From: an uncultured Lachnospiraceae bacterium
GTDB taxonomy: Bacteria > Bacillota > Clostridia > Lachnospirales > Lachnospiraceae
NCBI GenBank assembly: GCA_946623295.1
Contig: CAMOQY010000004.1
Location: 1 to 21,719 of the forward strand
Reading direction: 5' to 3'
Length of the DNA stretch: 21,719 nucleotides
The position numbers were made by a program, and so were the translations under genes. The notes beneath the pieces are model-generated. The model made no database searches and was not told the DNA's origin. It saw only the letters and a list, made by a program, of their open reading frames with translations. This document shows, piece after piece, positions 13,743 to 21,157 of this stretch (position 1 is its first letter; each line of letters opens with the position of its first letter).

Positions 13743-14645
13743 TTATTTTTCAGCATCTTTCAGTTTTTTTACGCGGATCGAGTCAAAGAAATCCAAAACG
13801 GCGGCCGAGGCTTTTTCGTCCTTGAATACGGGGTCGCTGTGTCCGGCGCCGTCGGCGAGCAGCAGCTTTGCCTCTCTGCCGGTAACGGAGCGGTAGCGCT
13901 CAGCGAATTCTACCGTAAAGGTATAGGGGATCACACAGTCTGACGTGCCGTGCAGGAGCATGACGGGCGGCGCGTCGCTGCGGATATGATTTATCGGGGA
14001 AGCCAGCTCGCACAGCTCGCGCGCTTCCTCTACCGGTTTTCCGAGAAACACGGATTCCATGCATTCCGGGCCCGTACGGAAGTTTGCCGGGGAAAGGCCC
14101 AGCCGTAAAAAGTCGTCCTCCGTGGCGTTAAGCCTGATGCAGGGATAGATGGCGGCGACGGCGTCCAGAGAACAGTCGGTGTTGTCACCGGCGCAGTCAA
14201 AATAAGGATCGCCGCAGGTAAGAGAGGCCATCAGTGAGAGATGTCCGCCGGACGAGGCGCTCCAGGCAGCGATAAAACCGGGATCGAGCTCCAGCTCGTC
14301 CGCACGGGACCGGAGATGGCGGATGGCGCATTTGACCTCGGCTATCTGGTACGGGAATTTGCGGTCGCGGCTGCTGGTGCAGGCGATGGACGCAAAGGCG
14401 TACCCGCGGCGCACGGCGCAGTGAAGAGTGCGTCCGAGGTGGATGGAGGTGGTGTGGCCGTAGTACCATGCGCCGCCGGAGACGTTGACGATCACCGGGA
14501 AGGGCCCCTCGCCCTCCGGAAGATACAGATCAAAGCTCCGCCTGCTGCCGTCCGGCGCGCTGTAGGCGAGCCCTCTGCGGGCCCGCCTGATATCGGAAAC
14601 GTCGAGCTCGCTGCTGTTGTGAGGTGTCTTTAAATAATCTTTCAT
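13743..14645 (-). CDS. Alpha/beta hydrolase (esterase/lipase, BD-FAE/HSL-like)
   Basis: This 300-residue cytoplasmic protein has an alpha/beta hydrolase fold. An oxyanion-type motif NVSGGAWYYG lies at 54-63, where most relatives have HGGGW. The nucleophile elbow is WSASSGGH (128-135), with Ser131 as likely nucleophile; the Gly usually found two residues before it is Ser129. The acid is Asp236 (HGTSDCVIP) and the base His269 (GAGHSD). The full triad is therefore present, but both surrounding loops deviate. It would hydrolyse carboxylic esters; the substrate is unknown. It starts 23 bp after the LysR gene on the same strand, so the two may be cotranscribed. The ribosome site is weak. Confidence 0.87.
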   Translation of the reverse strand: MKDYLKTPHNSSELDVSDIRRARRGLAYSAPDGSRRSFDLYLPEGEGPFPVIVNVSGGAWYYGHTTSIHLGRTLHCAVRRGYAFASIACTSSRDRKFPYQIAEVKCAIRHLRSRADELELDPGFIAAWSASSGGHLSLMASLTCGDPYFDCAGDNTDCSLDAVAAIYPCIRLNATEDDFLRLGLSPANFRTGPECMESVFLGKPVEEARELCELASPINHIRSDAPPVMLLHGTSDCVIPYTFTVEFAERYRSVTGREAKLLLADGAGHSDPVFKDEKASAAVLDFFDSIRVKKLKDAEK

Positions 14646-14668
14646 ATAAGTATCCGGCGCCGGGCGCT

Positions 14669-15604
14669 TTACCAGACGTCTGCCGCGGACTGCTCGAGGA
14701 AAGCTTTTTTAAACATTTCCATGAAATCTCTCGTGCTGGGCGGCAGATAGGCACCCTTGCGGTACGCAAGGCAGAATTCGTAGCCGGTGTCCTCGGCGTC
14801 GAGCGAGAGATAGCGGATGTTCTGGCTTCCGCGGATGTAGGAGAGGAGCACTTCGGGCGTAAAGGTGCAGCCCAGGTCGTTTGCTACCGCCTCCAGAGCG
14901 CTGTCGAGATTGCGGGAGGTCATCGATACGTGGTAAGGGATCCTGTTTCCGTCGAGGATGTGGTCCGCAAATCTGCGGATGCGGTGGTGCCTGCTGAGCA
15001 TTATAAAGGATTCATCGGTCAGATCGACGGGCCTGAGCGCAGGGTATTTGTGTTTTTTCGACTTTACCGCGCGCCCGATCAGGGGGCTGTCCTTGTGGAC
15101 TGCCAGTACGTATTCCTCCTGCGCGATGTGGATATACTCAAACTCTTCGCGGCGTTTGGAGACGTTTACCGCTATGCAGTCCAGAGAAAGCTCCTCAAGA
15201 AGCTGTTCGAGATCGTCGCTCGCGCACTCGCTGAGGGTCAGATCCACGGACGGATACTGCTTTTTAAACTGTGGTATCACGGAAAAGATGGCGAAGGGCC
15301 TGCGGATGCCGGTGATTCCTACGCGAAGTCTGCCGGCGTCTGAGCGCGTGATATCGCGGAGCTTTGCGAGCATGCGTGTCTGTATCGCAAAGATCTGCTC
15401 GATATGCTCGAGATAGCATTCGCCGGCGTACGTCAGTACCATGCGCTTGCCTATGCGCTGGAAAAGAGCCGTGCCGAGCTCGTCTTCTTCTTTCTGCAAA
15501 AAGCGCGTAAGCGCGGGCTGCGAGACGCCAAGCTTTAAGGCGGCGCCGGAGAGAGTGCCCTCCTTTGCAATGGCATCGACATATTCGTATTCTCTGTTTA
15601 ACAT
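14669..15604 (-). CDS. LysR-family transcriptional regulator
   Basis: The 311-residue length is typical for this family. A winged helix-turn-helix occupies about residues 1-60 (EGTLSGAALKLGVSQPALTR, then ELGTALFQR), and a linker helix and a periplasmic-binding-like effector domain follow (about 90-300). A good ribosome site, GGAGGT (15616-15611), lies 7 bp before the ATG. LysR regulators usually bind a small acid or its derivative and control a neighbouring operon. Here the adjacent esterase genes are the obvious candidates, with the hydrolase at 13743-14645 directly downstream and a second hydrolase upstream. Which genes it controls is not shown by the sequence. Confidence 0.94.
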   Translation of the reverse strand: MLNREYEYVDAIAKEGTLSGAALKLGVSQPALTRFLQKEEDELGTALFQRIGKRMVLTYAGECYLEHIEQIFAIQTRMLAKLRDITRSDAGRLRVGITGIRRPFAIFSVIPQFKKQYPSVDLTLSECASDDLEQLLEELSLDCIAVNVSKRREEFEYIHIAQEEYVLAVHKDSPLIGRAVKSKKHKYPALRPVDLTDESFIMLSRHHRIRRFADHILDGNRIPYHVSMTSRNLDSALEAVANDLGCTFTPEVLLSYIRGSQNIRYLSLDAEDTGYEFCLAYRKGAYLPPSTRDFMEMFKKAFLEQSAADVW

Positions 15605-15630
15605 AATAAAACCTCCGTTTAGCAGCCTTT

Positions 15631-15659
15631 ATTATAACCTGAAATTATAGAAAAGTGAA
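15631..15659 (-). promoter_or_regulatory. Promoter of the LysR gene
   Basis: On the minus strand, TTCACT (15659-15654), a 17-bp spacer and a perfect TATAAT (15636-15631) end 26 bp before the ATG. A second TATAAT lies within the spacer (15649-15644). Confidence 0.55.
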
Positions 15660-15718
15660 TATTTAGCGTATGGAGCAGAGAAATAATTCTCTCAAAACGG
15701 TTTTTAATCCTGCGGTTT

Positions 15719-15744
15719 AAAAAAGGGGCCGGTCGGCCGGCCCC
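15719..15744 (-). terminator. Terminator of the HSL-like hydrolase gene
   Basis: On the minus strand, GGGGCCGG (15744-15737), loop CCGA, CCGGCCCC (15732-15725) and TTTTTT (15724-15719) make a textbook terminator. It lies 24 bp after the hydrolase stop codon and isolates that gene from the LysR gene. Confidence 0.92.
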
Positions 15745-15768
15745 GCATGAAGGGAAATTGATGAATTA

Positions 15769-16716
15769 TTAAAAGTCTGTAATGTCCATTCCGAATTCGC
15801 GGCGGAGGGAGGCGCAGATACTGCTGTGGACCCAGCGGGTGAGGGGGTGATCCACTACGCAGAAGCCGTGGCCTACTCTCGGCGCTACAAGCACTTCGCA
15901 GGGAACTCCGGCCTGGAGCAGCCGGGTGGCGTACATTATGCCGTCGTCGCGAAGCGTGTCATACTCGCCTACTATCACGTAGTGCGCGCCGAGACCGTCC
16001 AGATCGGTGCAGTACCCGGGGAAAGCGTAATAGGAGGGGAGAGAGCCGTTTCCGCCGCCGAGATATATCATCTCGGCAGAGTCGCGCTTTGCCATGGTGT
16101 TGAGCGCGAACTGAGGGAACTGCTGCTTTGAGAAGGTGTTTTCCATATAAAGGGGCGGGCAGTTGAGAACTGTCAGCGCGATGTTGGGACCGCAGTGATC
16201 CCTGACGTAGAGCGCAAGTCCCTCGCAGAGGTTCGCGCCGGCGCTGGTGCCGTGAAGGGCGATGCGTGAGGGATCGCCGCCGATCTCGCCCGCGTGCTCC
16301 TCCACCCAGAGCAGGGCTGCGTAGCAGTCCATGAGCGGAGCGGGGAAGTGGACTTCCTTATTTGAAAGCCTGTATTCCACGCTGACGACCACTGCGGGAG
16401 TGCCCGATGCAAGGGCGATGCAGCGGTAGTTGTCTATATCGAGGTTGCCGCCGATCCAGCCGCCGCCGTGGATGTCGATGACCACGGGAGCCTGCTCGGG
16501 AAGACCTGCGGGAGTAAAGATGCGGAGCCTCATATCCTGGCCGTCACCGCCGGCTATGGTGATGTCACGCATGGTCATGCCTTCGGGCAGTGTGTACTGG
16601 CTGATGTATCTGCGCTGCTCCTCGCGGGCGGCGGCTTTTTCCTCATCGGTGCCCTCGGCGATGATCTTGTAGAGATTGACGTTGTACTCATATCCGGGGT
16701 AGGGTTTGACGCTCAT
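15769..16716 (-). CDS. Alpha/beta hydrolase of the hormone-sensitive lipase type
   Basis: The 315-residue product carries the HGGGW oxyanion motif (83-87), the elbow GTSAG (156-160) with nucleophile Ser158, Asp253 in EYDTLRD, and His283 in GHGF. This is the complete signature of HSL-family (family IV) esterases, which act on short-chain esters. There is no signal peptide, so it works in the cytoplasm. The ribosome site GGAGGAAGAAC directly precedes the ATG. The gene is transcribed alone: it is divergent from the PH-like gene and ends at a strong terminator. Its natural substrate cannot be deduced. The nearby LysR regulator and two other esterases suggest a shared role in using esters. Confidence 0.93.
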   Translation of the reverse strand: MSVKPYPGYEYNVNLYKIIAEGTDEEKAAAREEQRRYISQYTLPEGMTMRDITIAGGDGQDMRLRIFTPAGLPEQAPVVIDIHGGGWIGGNLDIDNYRCIALASGTPAVVVSVEYRLSNKEVHFPAPLMDCYAALLWVEEHAGEIGGDPSRIALHGTSAGANLCEGLALYVRDHCGPNIALTVLNCPPLYMENTFSKQQFPQFALNTMAKRDSAEMIYLGGGNGSLPSYYAFPGYCTDLDGLGAHYVIVGEYDTLRDDGIMYATRLLQAGVPCEVLVAPRVGHGFCVVDHPLTRWVHSSICASLRREFGMDITDF

Positions 16717-16752
16717 GTTCTTCCTCCATAAAATAACTTGTAATTATAGATA

Positions 16753-16782
16753 TTTACGTTTATAATACTCTTTGGTTATAGT
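16753..16782 (+). promoter_or_regulatory. Candidate promoter for the PH-like/carboxylesterase pair
   Basis: TTTACG (16753-16758) and TATAGT (16777-16782) are 18 bp apart in the AT-rich divergent intergenic region. Several TATAAT-like sites occur on both strands here, for example TATAAT on the minus strand at 16748-16743, so exact starts are uncertain. Confidence 0.4.
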
Positions 16783-16848
16783 ATATCAGAATATTTTCGC
16801 AAATAAAAGAGGGAAATTAAAAAGTTTTTTTAGAGAGAGGACCGCAAT

Positions 16849-17349
16849 ATGACAAAAGTTTACCGGATCGGACCCCGCTTCAACAAGATCAAATATCTCT
16901 CGGTCGCAGTGAACTGCGCCATCGTTTTCATGTTTTATTTCATCTACAGATATGTGTTCGGAGAAAGGCTGGGAGCCGCCGCAGGCTGGCCCCTGGCGCT
17001 TGCTTTTCTGCTGTTCGGTTTTCTCGTGGCATTTCTGACGCTTCGTATCGCGGGCCGGTATGCTTCCGGCATCAGCTACAGCGTCACAGACCGCGGCCTG
17101 ATCTGGCGAATGGGCAAAAAGGAGCAGATCATAGCGTGGTCGTCGTTTACCGGCGCGAAGCTCAGATCTATCAGCTTTTCGGGAGTTCACCCGGTGGATT
17201 TCACCGTGGACGGAAAAAACATGATGCTGAATCAGTACATACAGGATCTCTGTCTTCTGACCGGACAGATCTTTGACAGGATAGAGGATCACGTAGAGAT
17301 AGACCCTGCCCTCAGAAAGCGCACCCGCGATCTGACGGGTGTTTATTGA
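16849..17349 (+). CDS. Small membrane protein with a PH-like (YcxB-type) C-terminal domain
   Basis: The 166-residue protein has two membrane segments (about residues 18-36 and 46-67). A soluble part then contains YSVTDRGLIWRMGKKEQIIA and AWSSFTGAKL. That pattern (Y-x-V-T-D-x-G-L ... I-x-W-x-x-F) is typical of bacterial PH/YcxB-like domains. Its function is unknown; relatives are often found beside unrelated enzymes. The ribosome site AGAGAGG lies 9 bp before the ATG. The carboxylesterase gene follows after 12 bp, so the two are very probably one operon. A role in the membrane near the esterase is only a guess. Confidence 0.75.
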   Translation: MTKVYRIGPRFNKIKYLSVAVNCAIVFMFYFIYRYVFGERLGAAAGWPLALAFLLFGFLVAFLTLRIAGRYASGISYSVTDRGLIWRMGKKEQIIAWSSFTGAKLRSISFSGVHPVDFTVDGKNMMLNQYIQDLCLLTGQIFDRIEDHVEIDPALRKRTRDLTGVY

Positions 17350-17361
17350 CGGAGGAAGACC

Positions 17362-18849
17362 ATGCTTCGCGAGACTGTAGTTGAAGGCGGCGCGCTCAGA
17401 GGAGTTGCCTGCGGATGGCCGTCGATCACGGCTTACTACGGAATACCGTACGCGGCGCCTCCCGTGGGAGAGCTGCGCTGGAGACCGCCAAGGAGGCCCG
17501 CGGCCTGGGAGGGAGTGCGCGACTGTGCCAGACCCTCGGCCAGGTGCCCGCAGCTGGGTGTAGGCAGGGGCTCTTTTTACGAAAAAGAGTTTTATCCGAC
17601 AGAGGAGCCGATGGACGAGGATTGCCTCTATCTGAACGTGTGGACGCCCGCGCAGAGCACGGATGAAAAGCTTCCGGTCATTTTCTGGGTGCACGGAGGG
17701 GTCTTTCTGACAGGCTACGGCCATTCGGCGCATTTTGACGGCGAGAGCTTCGCGCGTCAGGGCGTCATTCTCGTTACGATAAATTACAGACTCAATATAT
17801 TCGGATGGCTGGTGCATCCGGAGCTCTCCGCCGAGTCGGAGAGGGGCGTGAGCGGAAACTGGGGGCTGCTGGATCAGATCGCGGCGCTGGAGTGGACGCG
17901 CAGAAATATCGCCGCTTTCGGAGGCGATCCGGACAGGATCACCGTGGCCGGACAGTCGGCCGGCGCCATGAGCATCCAGACGCTTCTGACCACGCCTCTG
18001 ACAAAAGGGATGATCAGCGGCGCCATCATGCAGAGCGCCGGCGGCGTCACTCCGATGCCGGACATGAGATATCCCTCGCTTGCCGAGGCGCAGGCAGAGG
18101 CCGATCTTTCGCTGCTGGGCGTCTCGTCGATAAAAGAGGCGCGTGCGCTTTCGTGGCAGGAGCTGCTGGAGCGCTGGAAGGCGGTCAGACACAGTCCCGG
18201 GCTCCTTGTAAAGCCTGTGGAGGACGGCTGGGTGCTGCCCGCTTCCCTCGATGAGATGGCAGCTGCCGGAGATTACAGGCACGTGCCGTGCATCATAGGC
18301 TATACGTCCGATGAGGGTATCCCCGCCGGCAGGAGCTTTGATCAGTGGAAGGCGCTGCTCATTGCCGAATACGGTGAAAAAGGCGCGGAGGAATTTGCGG
18401 CGCTCACGGGCGGAAGAGAGGGCTTTGAAGATTACTGCAGGAGGCATTTTACCGTGCACTGCAGGGCTGCGGCCGAGGCCTGGGCGCTGCTGCGGGAGCG
18501 TCAGGGCACGGGAGATACCTATCTGTACTGCTTTGACAGAAAGCTGCCCGGAGATGAGATGGGCGCCTTTCATGCGGCCGATCTGTGGTACGTGTTCAAG
18601 ACGCTCGGAAGGAGCTGGCGGCCGTGGACCGGGGCTGATTATGAGCTGGCTGACGCCTGCAGCGCGTACTGGGCGGGCTTTGCAAAGACCGGCAGGCCGC
18701 AGGGAAAACGTCTTCCCGAGTGGCGGCCATACACGGCTAAGGATCCGGCGGTCATGGAGCTTGGAGACCATATCGGAGAGATATACATGCCCGAGGATGC
18801 GGCTGTCTCGTACCGCAGAGACTTCCTGCTGAACGGGGGAAAAGGCTGA
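17362..18849 (+). CDS. Type B carboxylesterase (para-nitrobenzyl esterase family)
   Basis: At 495 residues this is a full-length type B carboxylesterase. The motifs are YYGIPYAAPPVGELRWRPP (25-43), EDCLYLNVWTP (86-96), HGGVF (111-115) for the oxyanion hole, GQSAG (197-201) with nucleophile Ser199, Glu318 in TSDEG, and His404 in GAFHAADLWYVF. All triad residues are present. There is no signal peptide, so it is cytoplasmic. Such enzymes hydrolyse aromatic and aliphatic esters, sometimes drug-like ones. GGAGGAAG lies 5 bp before the ATG, 12 bp after the PH-like gene. A very long antisense frame lies opposite most of it but has no family signature. A candidate terminator follows. Confidence 0.95.
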   Translation: MLRETVVEGGALRGVACGWPSITAYYGIPYAAPPVGELRWRPPRRPAAWEGVRDCARPSARCPQLGVGRGSFYEKEFYPTEEPMDEDCLYLNVWTPAQSTDEKLPVIFWVHGGVFLTGYGHSAHFDGESFARQGVILVTINYRLNIFGWLVHPELSAESERGVSGNWGLLDQIAALEWTRRNIAAFGGDPDRITVAGQSAGAMSIQTLLTTPLTKGMISGAIMQSAGGVTPMPDMRYPSLAEAQAEADLSLLGVSSIKEARALSWQELLERWKAVRHSPGLLVKPVEDGWVLPASLDEMAAAGDYRHVPCIIGYTSDEGIPAGRSFDQWKALLIAEYGEKGAEEFAALTGGREGFEDYCRRHFTVHCRAAAEAWALLRERQGTGDTYLYCFDRKLPGDEMGAFHAADLWYVFKTLGRSWRPWTGADYELADACSAYWAGFAKTGRPQGKRLPEWRPYTAKDPAVMELGDHIGEIYMPEDAAVSYRRDFLLNGGKG

Positions 18850-18859
18850 AAAGCGATCC

Positions 18860-18907
18860 GTCTCCGGTGGAGCCCCGCATGCGCAGGCCGGATCCGCGGA
18901 GACTTTT
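18860..18907 (+). terminator. Candidate terminator after the carboxylesterase
   Basis: GTCTCCG (18860-18866) and CGGAGAC (18897-18903) are inverted copies followed by TTTT. The 30-nt loop contains further self-complementary bases (GCATGC). The long loop lowers confidence. Confidence 0.5.
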
Positions 18908-18943
18908 AAGAAAGATATTTTTTAACAGGACAGGAGAGAAAAA

Positions 18944-19648
18944 ATGCCGCTGGGAATAATCATTGATTCATCGTCAGTCGTAGTGGGAGGCATCATAGGC
19001 TGTCTGATAGGCGCGAGGCTTTCGGACAGATGGAAGAGCCTGCTGAACAACCTTCTGGGCATGGCTGCAGTCATCATCGGCATCCTGCTCATCATCAGGA
19101 CGAAAAACATGTCGCCGGTCATTCTTTCAATGATCATAGGCGCGCTGATCGGAGAGGCGCTCAAGCTTGAAAAGAGAGTCAACTCCCTTACGACAAAGGT
19201 CGTCGGAAGACTGATGCGCGGCTCCTCGGTGGATGAGTCGTATCTCATCCAGATGTCCGCCGTCATAGTTCTTTTCTGTTTCAGCGGATCCGGCTGGTAC
19301 GGTTCGCTCTACGAGGGAATGACGGGAGACGGAACGATCCTCATCACCAAGGCGATCCTCGACGGCATCACGGCGTTGATATTTGCCACGCTTTTGGGCA
19401 AGATAGTGCCGTTCCTCGGCATCCTGCAGGTATGTGTCTTCCTGATCCTGTTCTTTATATCGGGGCTTGTGGCTCCGCTGATCACGGACAGCATGATCGG
19501 TGATTTTTCCGCTGTGGGCGGTATCCTGACCTTTATTGCGGGTCTCCGCATGTCGCGCATAAAGACTGATATCCCCGTGCTCAATCTGATGCCGGCGCTT
19601 CCGCTGGCCTTTGTGATATCAGGCCTGTGGACCGCTCTTATCGGATAA
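18944..19648 (+). CDS. DUF554 family membrane protein
   Basis: The 234-residue hydrophobic protein has about six to seven membrane segments. It begins with PLGIIIDSSSVVVGGIIGCL and continues with GARLSDRWKSLLNN, IRTKNMSPVILSMIIGALIGE and a charged loop LKLEKRVNSL. This pattern and length match the DUF554 (YdfK/YqgA-like) family, conserved in many anaerobes and of unknown function, possibly transport. AGGAGAG lies 8 bp before the ATG. The truncated CoA-transferase start follows after 24 bp with its own strong ribosome site, so DUF554 once probably preceded a complete CoA-transferase gene in an operon. Confidence 0.9.
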   Translation: MPLGIIIDSSSVVVGGIIGCLIGARLSDRWKSLLNNLLGMAAVIIGILLIIRTKNMSPVILSMIIGALIGEALKLEKRVNSLTTKVVGRLMRGSSVDESYLIQMSAVIVLFCFSGSGWYGSLYEGMTGDGTILITKAILDGITALIFATLLGKIVPFLGILQVCVFLILFFISGLVAPLITDSMIGDFSAVGGILTFIAGLRMSRIKTDIPVLNLMPALPLAFVISGLWTALIG

Positions 19649-19672
19649 CGGGTTAAAAACGGAGGGGCGAAT

Positions 19673-19825
19673 ATGGCGAAATTTATAACAGCAAAGGAAG
19701 CTGCACAGCTTATACCGGACGGAGCAGTCGTCGGTCTGGCGGGCATGGGCCTGTCAGTGCGTGCGATCAGTTGGTTTTATGATCTATCCGCAGCCATACC
19801 TTATACGGGAACGGTGATATCATAA
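19673..19825 (+). pseudogene. Truncated 5' end of a family I CoA-transferase
   Basis: A strong ribosome site (GGAGGGG) precedes an ATG at 19673. The first 28 residues, MAKFITAKEAAQLIPDGAVV then GLAGMGLS, match the N-terminus of acyl-CoA:acetate/ketoacid CoA-transferases, where IT-x-EEA-A-x-LIPDG-x-x-V is characteristic. From about position 19757 the frame no longer resembles the family. It runs 22 more codons into the 3' end of the asparaginase gene on the other strand and stops at 19825. A working enzyme of this family needs roughly 500 residues, so only the beginning remains. A deletion, a rearrangement joining asparaginase to this point, or an assembly join would explain it. The 50-residue product could still be made but should be inactive. 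Confidence 0.75.
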
Positions 19826-20814
19826 TTCACCGGAGTATAGAAGCCGCGGCGGATCGCCGTATAATCCCTGCCGCAGACCTTCATCAGATACATGAGCTTG
19901 GTCACTGTAGCTTCAAGAGTCATGTCATATGCCTCGAGCAGATCAAAGTCCGACTTTATTTTTTCACCGACTTCATAGACGGCCATATTGCTGCCTTCAT
20001 TAACTACCTGAGTAGCCATGACCACGATCTTTCCGCGGGAGATCCAGTGCTCCATCTGGCGGTAGAATACCTGGAGAAGGTTTTCCGGGATGCCTCCGAC
20101 TCCAAAGCTTTCGATCACGAGACAATCATAGTTTTCAAAGAGATATTCCAGCAGTCCGGGTTTTGTGCCCGGGATCAGTTTCAGTACGACAATGCTTTCG
20201 TCCACCTCAGTCGTAAAGCTGACAGGCAAGTTAAAGGGGACGGACGGTATGTAGCGGATGATCTTTCCGTCGCGGATGTGAGCGAGCACGGGATAGTTTA
20301 CGCTTGAGAACGCGTTGTAGCTGTGGGCGTAGGTTTTTTTGGCGCGCGTTCCGGCTATAACGCTGCCGTCAAAGACAAGTGCTACCCCGCGCGAGCTGTT
20401 ATCGAGAGCGTAGACGATCGCATCCTCGAGATTGATCCTGGCGTCTGTGGAATCCTGTGAGATGGGCTTTTGAGAGCCGGTGATCACTATCGGTTTTTCG
20501 GAATTCTGAATCATGTATGAGAGGGCGGCGGAGGTGTAAGCCATAGTGTCGGTGCCGTGACAGATAACGAAGCCGTCATAGTCGTCATAGTGGTCGCGGA
20601 TAGCTGAGGCTATGCTCCCCCAGTGCGAGGGCGTCATATTCGTGGAGTCGATGTTGCAGACCTGAATAGCGTCGATATCGTGAAACCGGCGAATTTCATC
20701 GGGAACGTATCCCAAGAGCTGTCCGGCGTCAAGCTCCGGAGTCAGGCCGTGTTCGGTGGAGACGGAGGCGATAGTTCCGCCTGTAGCTATAAGCAGGATG
20801 TGTTTCTTAGACAT
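19801..20814 (-). CDS. ansA: L-asparaginase, type I (cytoplasmic)
   Basis: The 337-residue protein shows the two asparaginase signatures. ATGGTIAS (10-17) holds the nucleophile Thr14, and CHGTDTM (85-91) holds Thr88-Asp89. TGSQKPIS follows (112-119), and DARINLEDAI and GGIPENLL are also typical. There is no signal peptide, which points to the cytoplasmic type I enzyme, a tetramer or dimer of low asparagine affinity. It hydrolyses L-asparagine to aspartate and ammonia. Aspartate can feed fumarate formation, which fits the FrdA-like complex at the other end of the window, though the link is inferred. AGGAAAA lies about 10 bp before the ATG. The gene converges on the broken CoA-transferase and overlaps its readthrough end by 25 bp. 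Confidence 0.95.
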   Translation of the reverse strand: MSKKHILLIATGGTIASVSTEHGLTPELDAGQLLGYVPDEIRRFHDIDAIQVCNIDSTNMTPSHWGSIASAIRDHYDDYDGFVICHGTDTMAYTSAALSYMIQNSEKPIVITGSQKPISQDSTDARINLEDAIVYALDNSSRGVALVFDGSVIAGTRAKKTYAHSYNAFSSVNYPVLAHIRDGKIIRYIPSVPFNLPVSFTTEVDESIVVLKLIPGTKPGLLEYLFENYDCLVIESFGVGGIPENLLQVFYRQMEHWISRGKIVVMATQVVNEGSNMAVYEVGEKIKSDFDLLEAYDMTLEATVTKLMYLMKVCGRDYTAIRRGFYTPVNYDITVPV

Positions 20815-21058
20815 ATCGTTGATTTTTCCTATACTGGTCGGTATGGTTTACCTTTCTGCGCCGGCGTAAGCAGAGATTGTATTTTGGATCTGCGCCGGCA
20901 CTTTTTGCGCCATCCCCGCCGCACCCCGCATGTGCAGGACTGCAGGTAAGCGTTTTGTGCATTACATCGTTTTTGCTCTCAAGAGTGCGGGCTGAAGGAT
21001 CGATCCGCGGCTTTTGATCTAATATTTATTATACATCTCCAAAGGAGAAAAGAACAGT
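20815..21058. other. Intergenic region upstream of asparaginase
   Basis: No protein-coding signature is seen. GCGCCGGC occurs twice, about 35 bp apart (near 20859 and 20892), and each copy is largely self-complementary. An AT-rich segment (21020-21035) and CTCC-AAA-GGAG (21037-21047) lie just before a small reading frame. A promoter for asparaginase is expected here on the minus strand, but I cannot place it. Confidence 0.4.
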
Positions 21059-21157
21059 ATGCAGGATATGCCTGACGGATCACACGGCAGATTTGGATTC
21101 CGAGTCCAGACAGAGTGCCTTTCATACTTTTTTTCAAAAAACGGCAAAAAAGTATGA
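21059..21157 (+). CDS. Possible small ORF ending inside the first hairpin of the 84-bp array
   Basis: An ATG at 21059 follows AAAGGAG (21041-21047) at a spacing of 11 bp. The frame encodes 32 residues, starting MQDMPDGSHGRFGFRVQTEC, and stops at 21157 within the first hairpin stem. The ribosome site can pair with CTCC just before it. I recognise no family and see no clear promoter. It may be chance or the remains of a gene interrupted by the array. Confidence 0.2.
   Translation: MQDMPDGSHGRFGFRVQTECLSYFFSKNGKKV

Noticed and set aside
16786..18771. A 661-codon open frame on the minus strand opposite the carboxylesterase and the PH-like gene
   Set aside because: Its product is rich in Arg, Pro and His with no family motif, while the plus strand encodes a complete carboxylesterase with every catalytic residue. 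GC-rich codon use leaves the antisense frame open by chance.
20815..21058. A minus-strand TATAAT at 21033-21028 as the asparaginase promoter
   Set aside because: No acceptable -35 box lies 16-18 bp upstream (TGTTCT), and the site is over 200 bp from the ATG.
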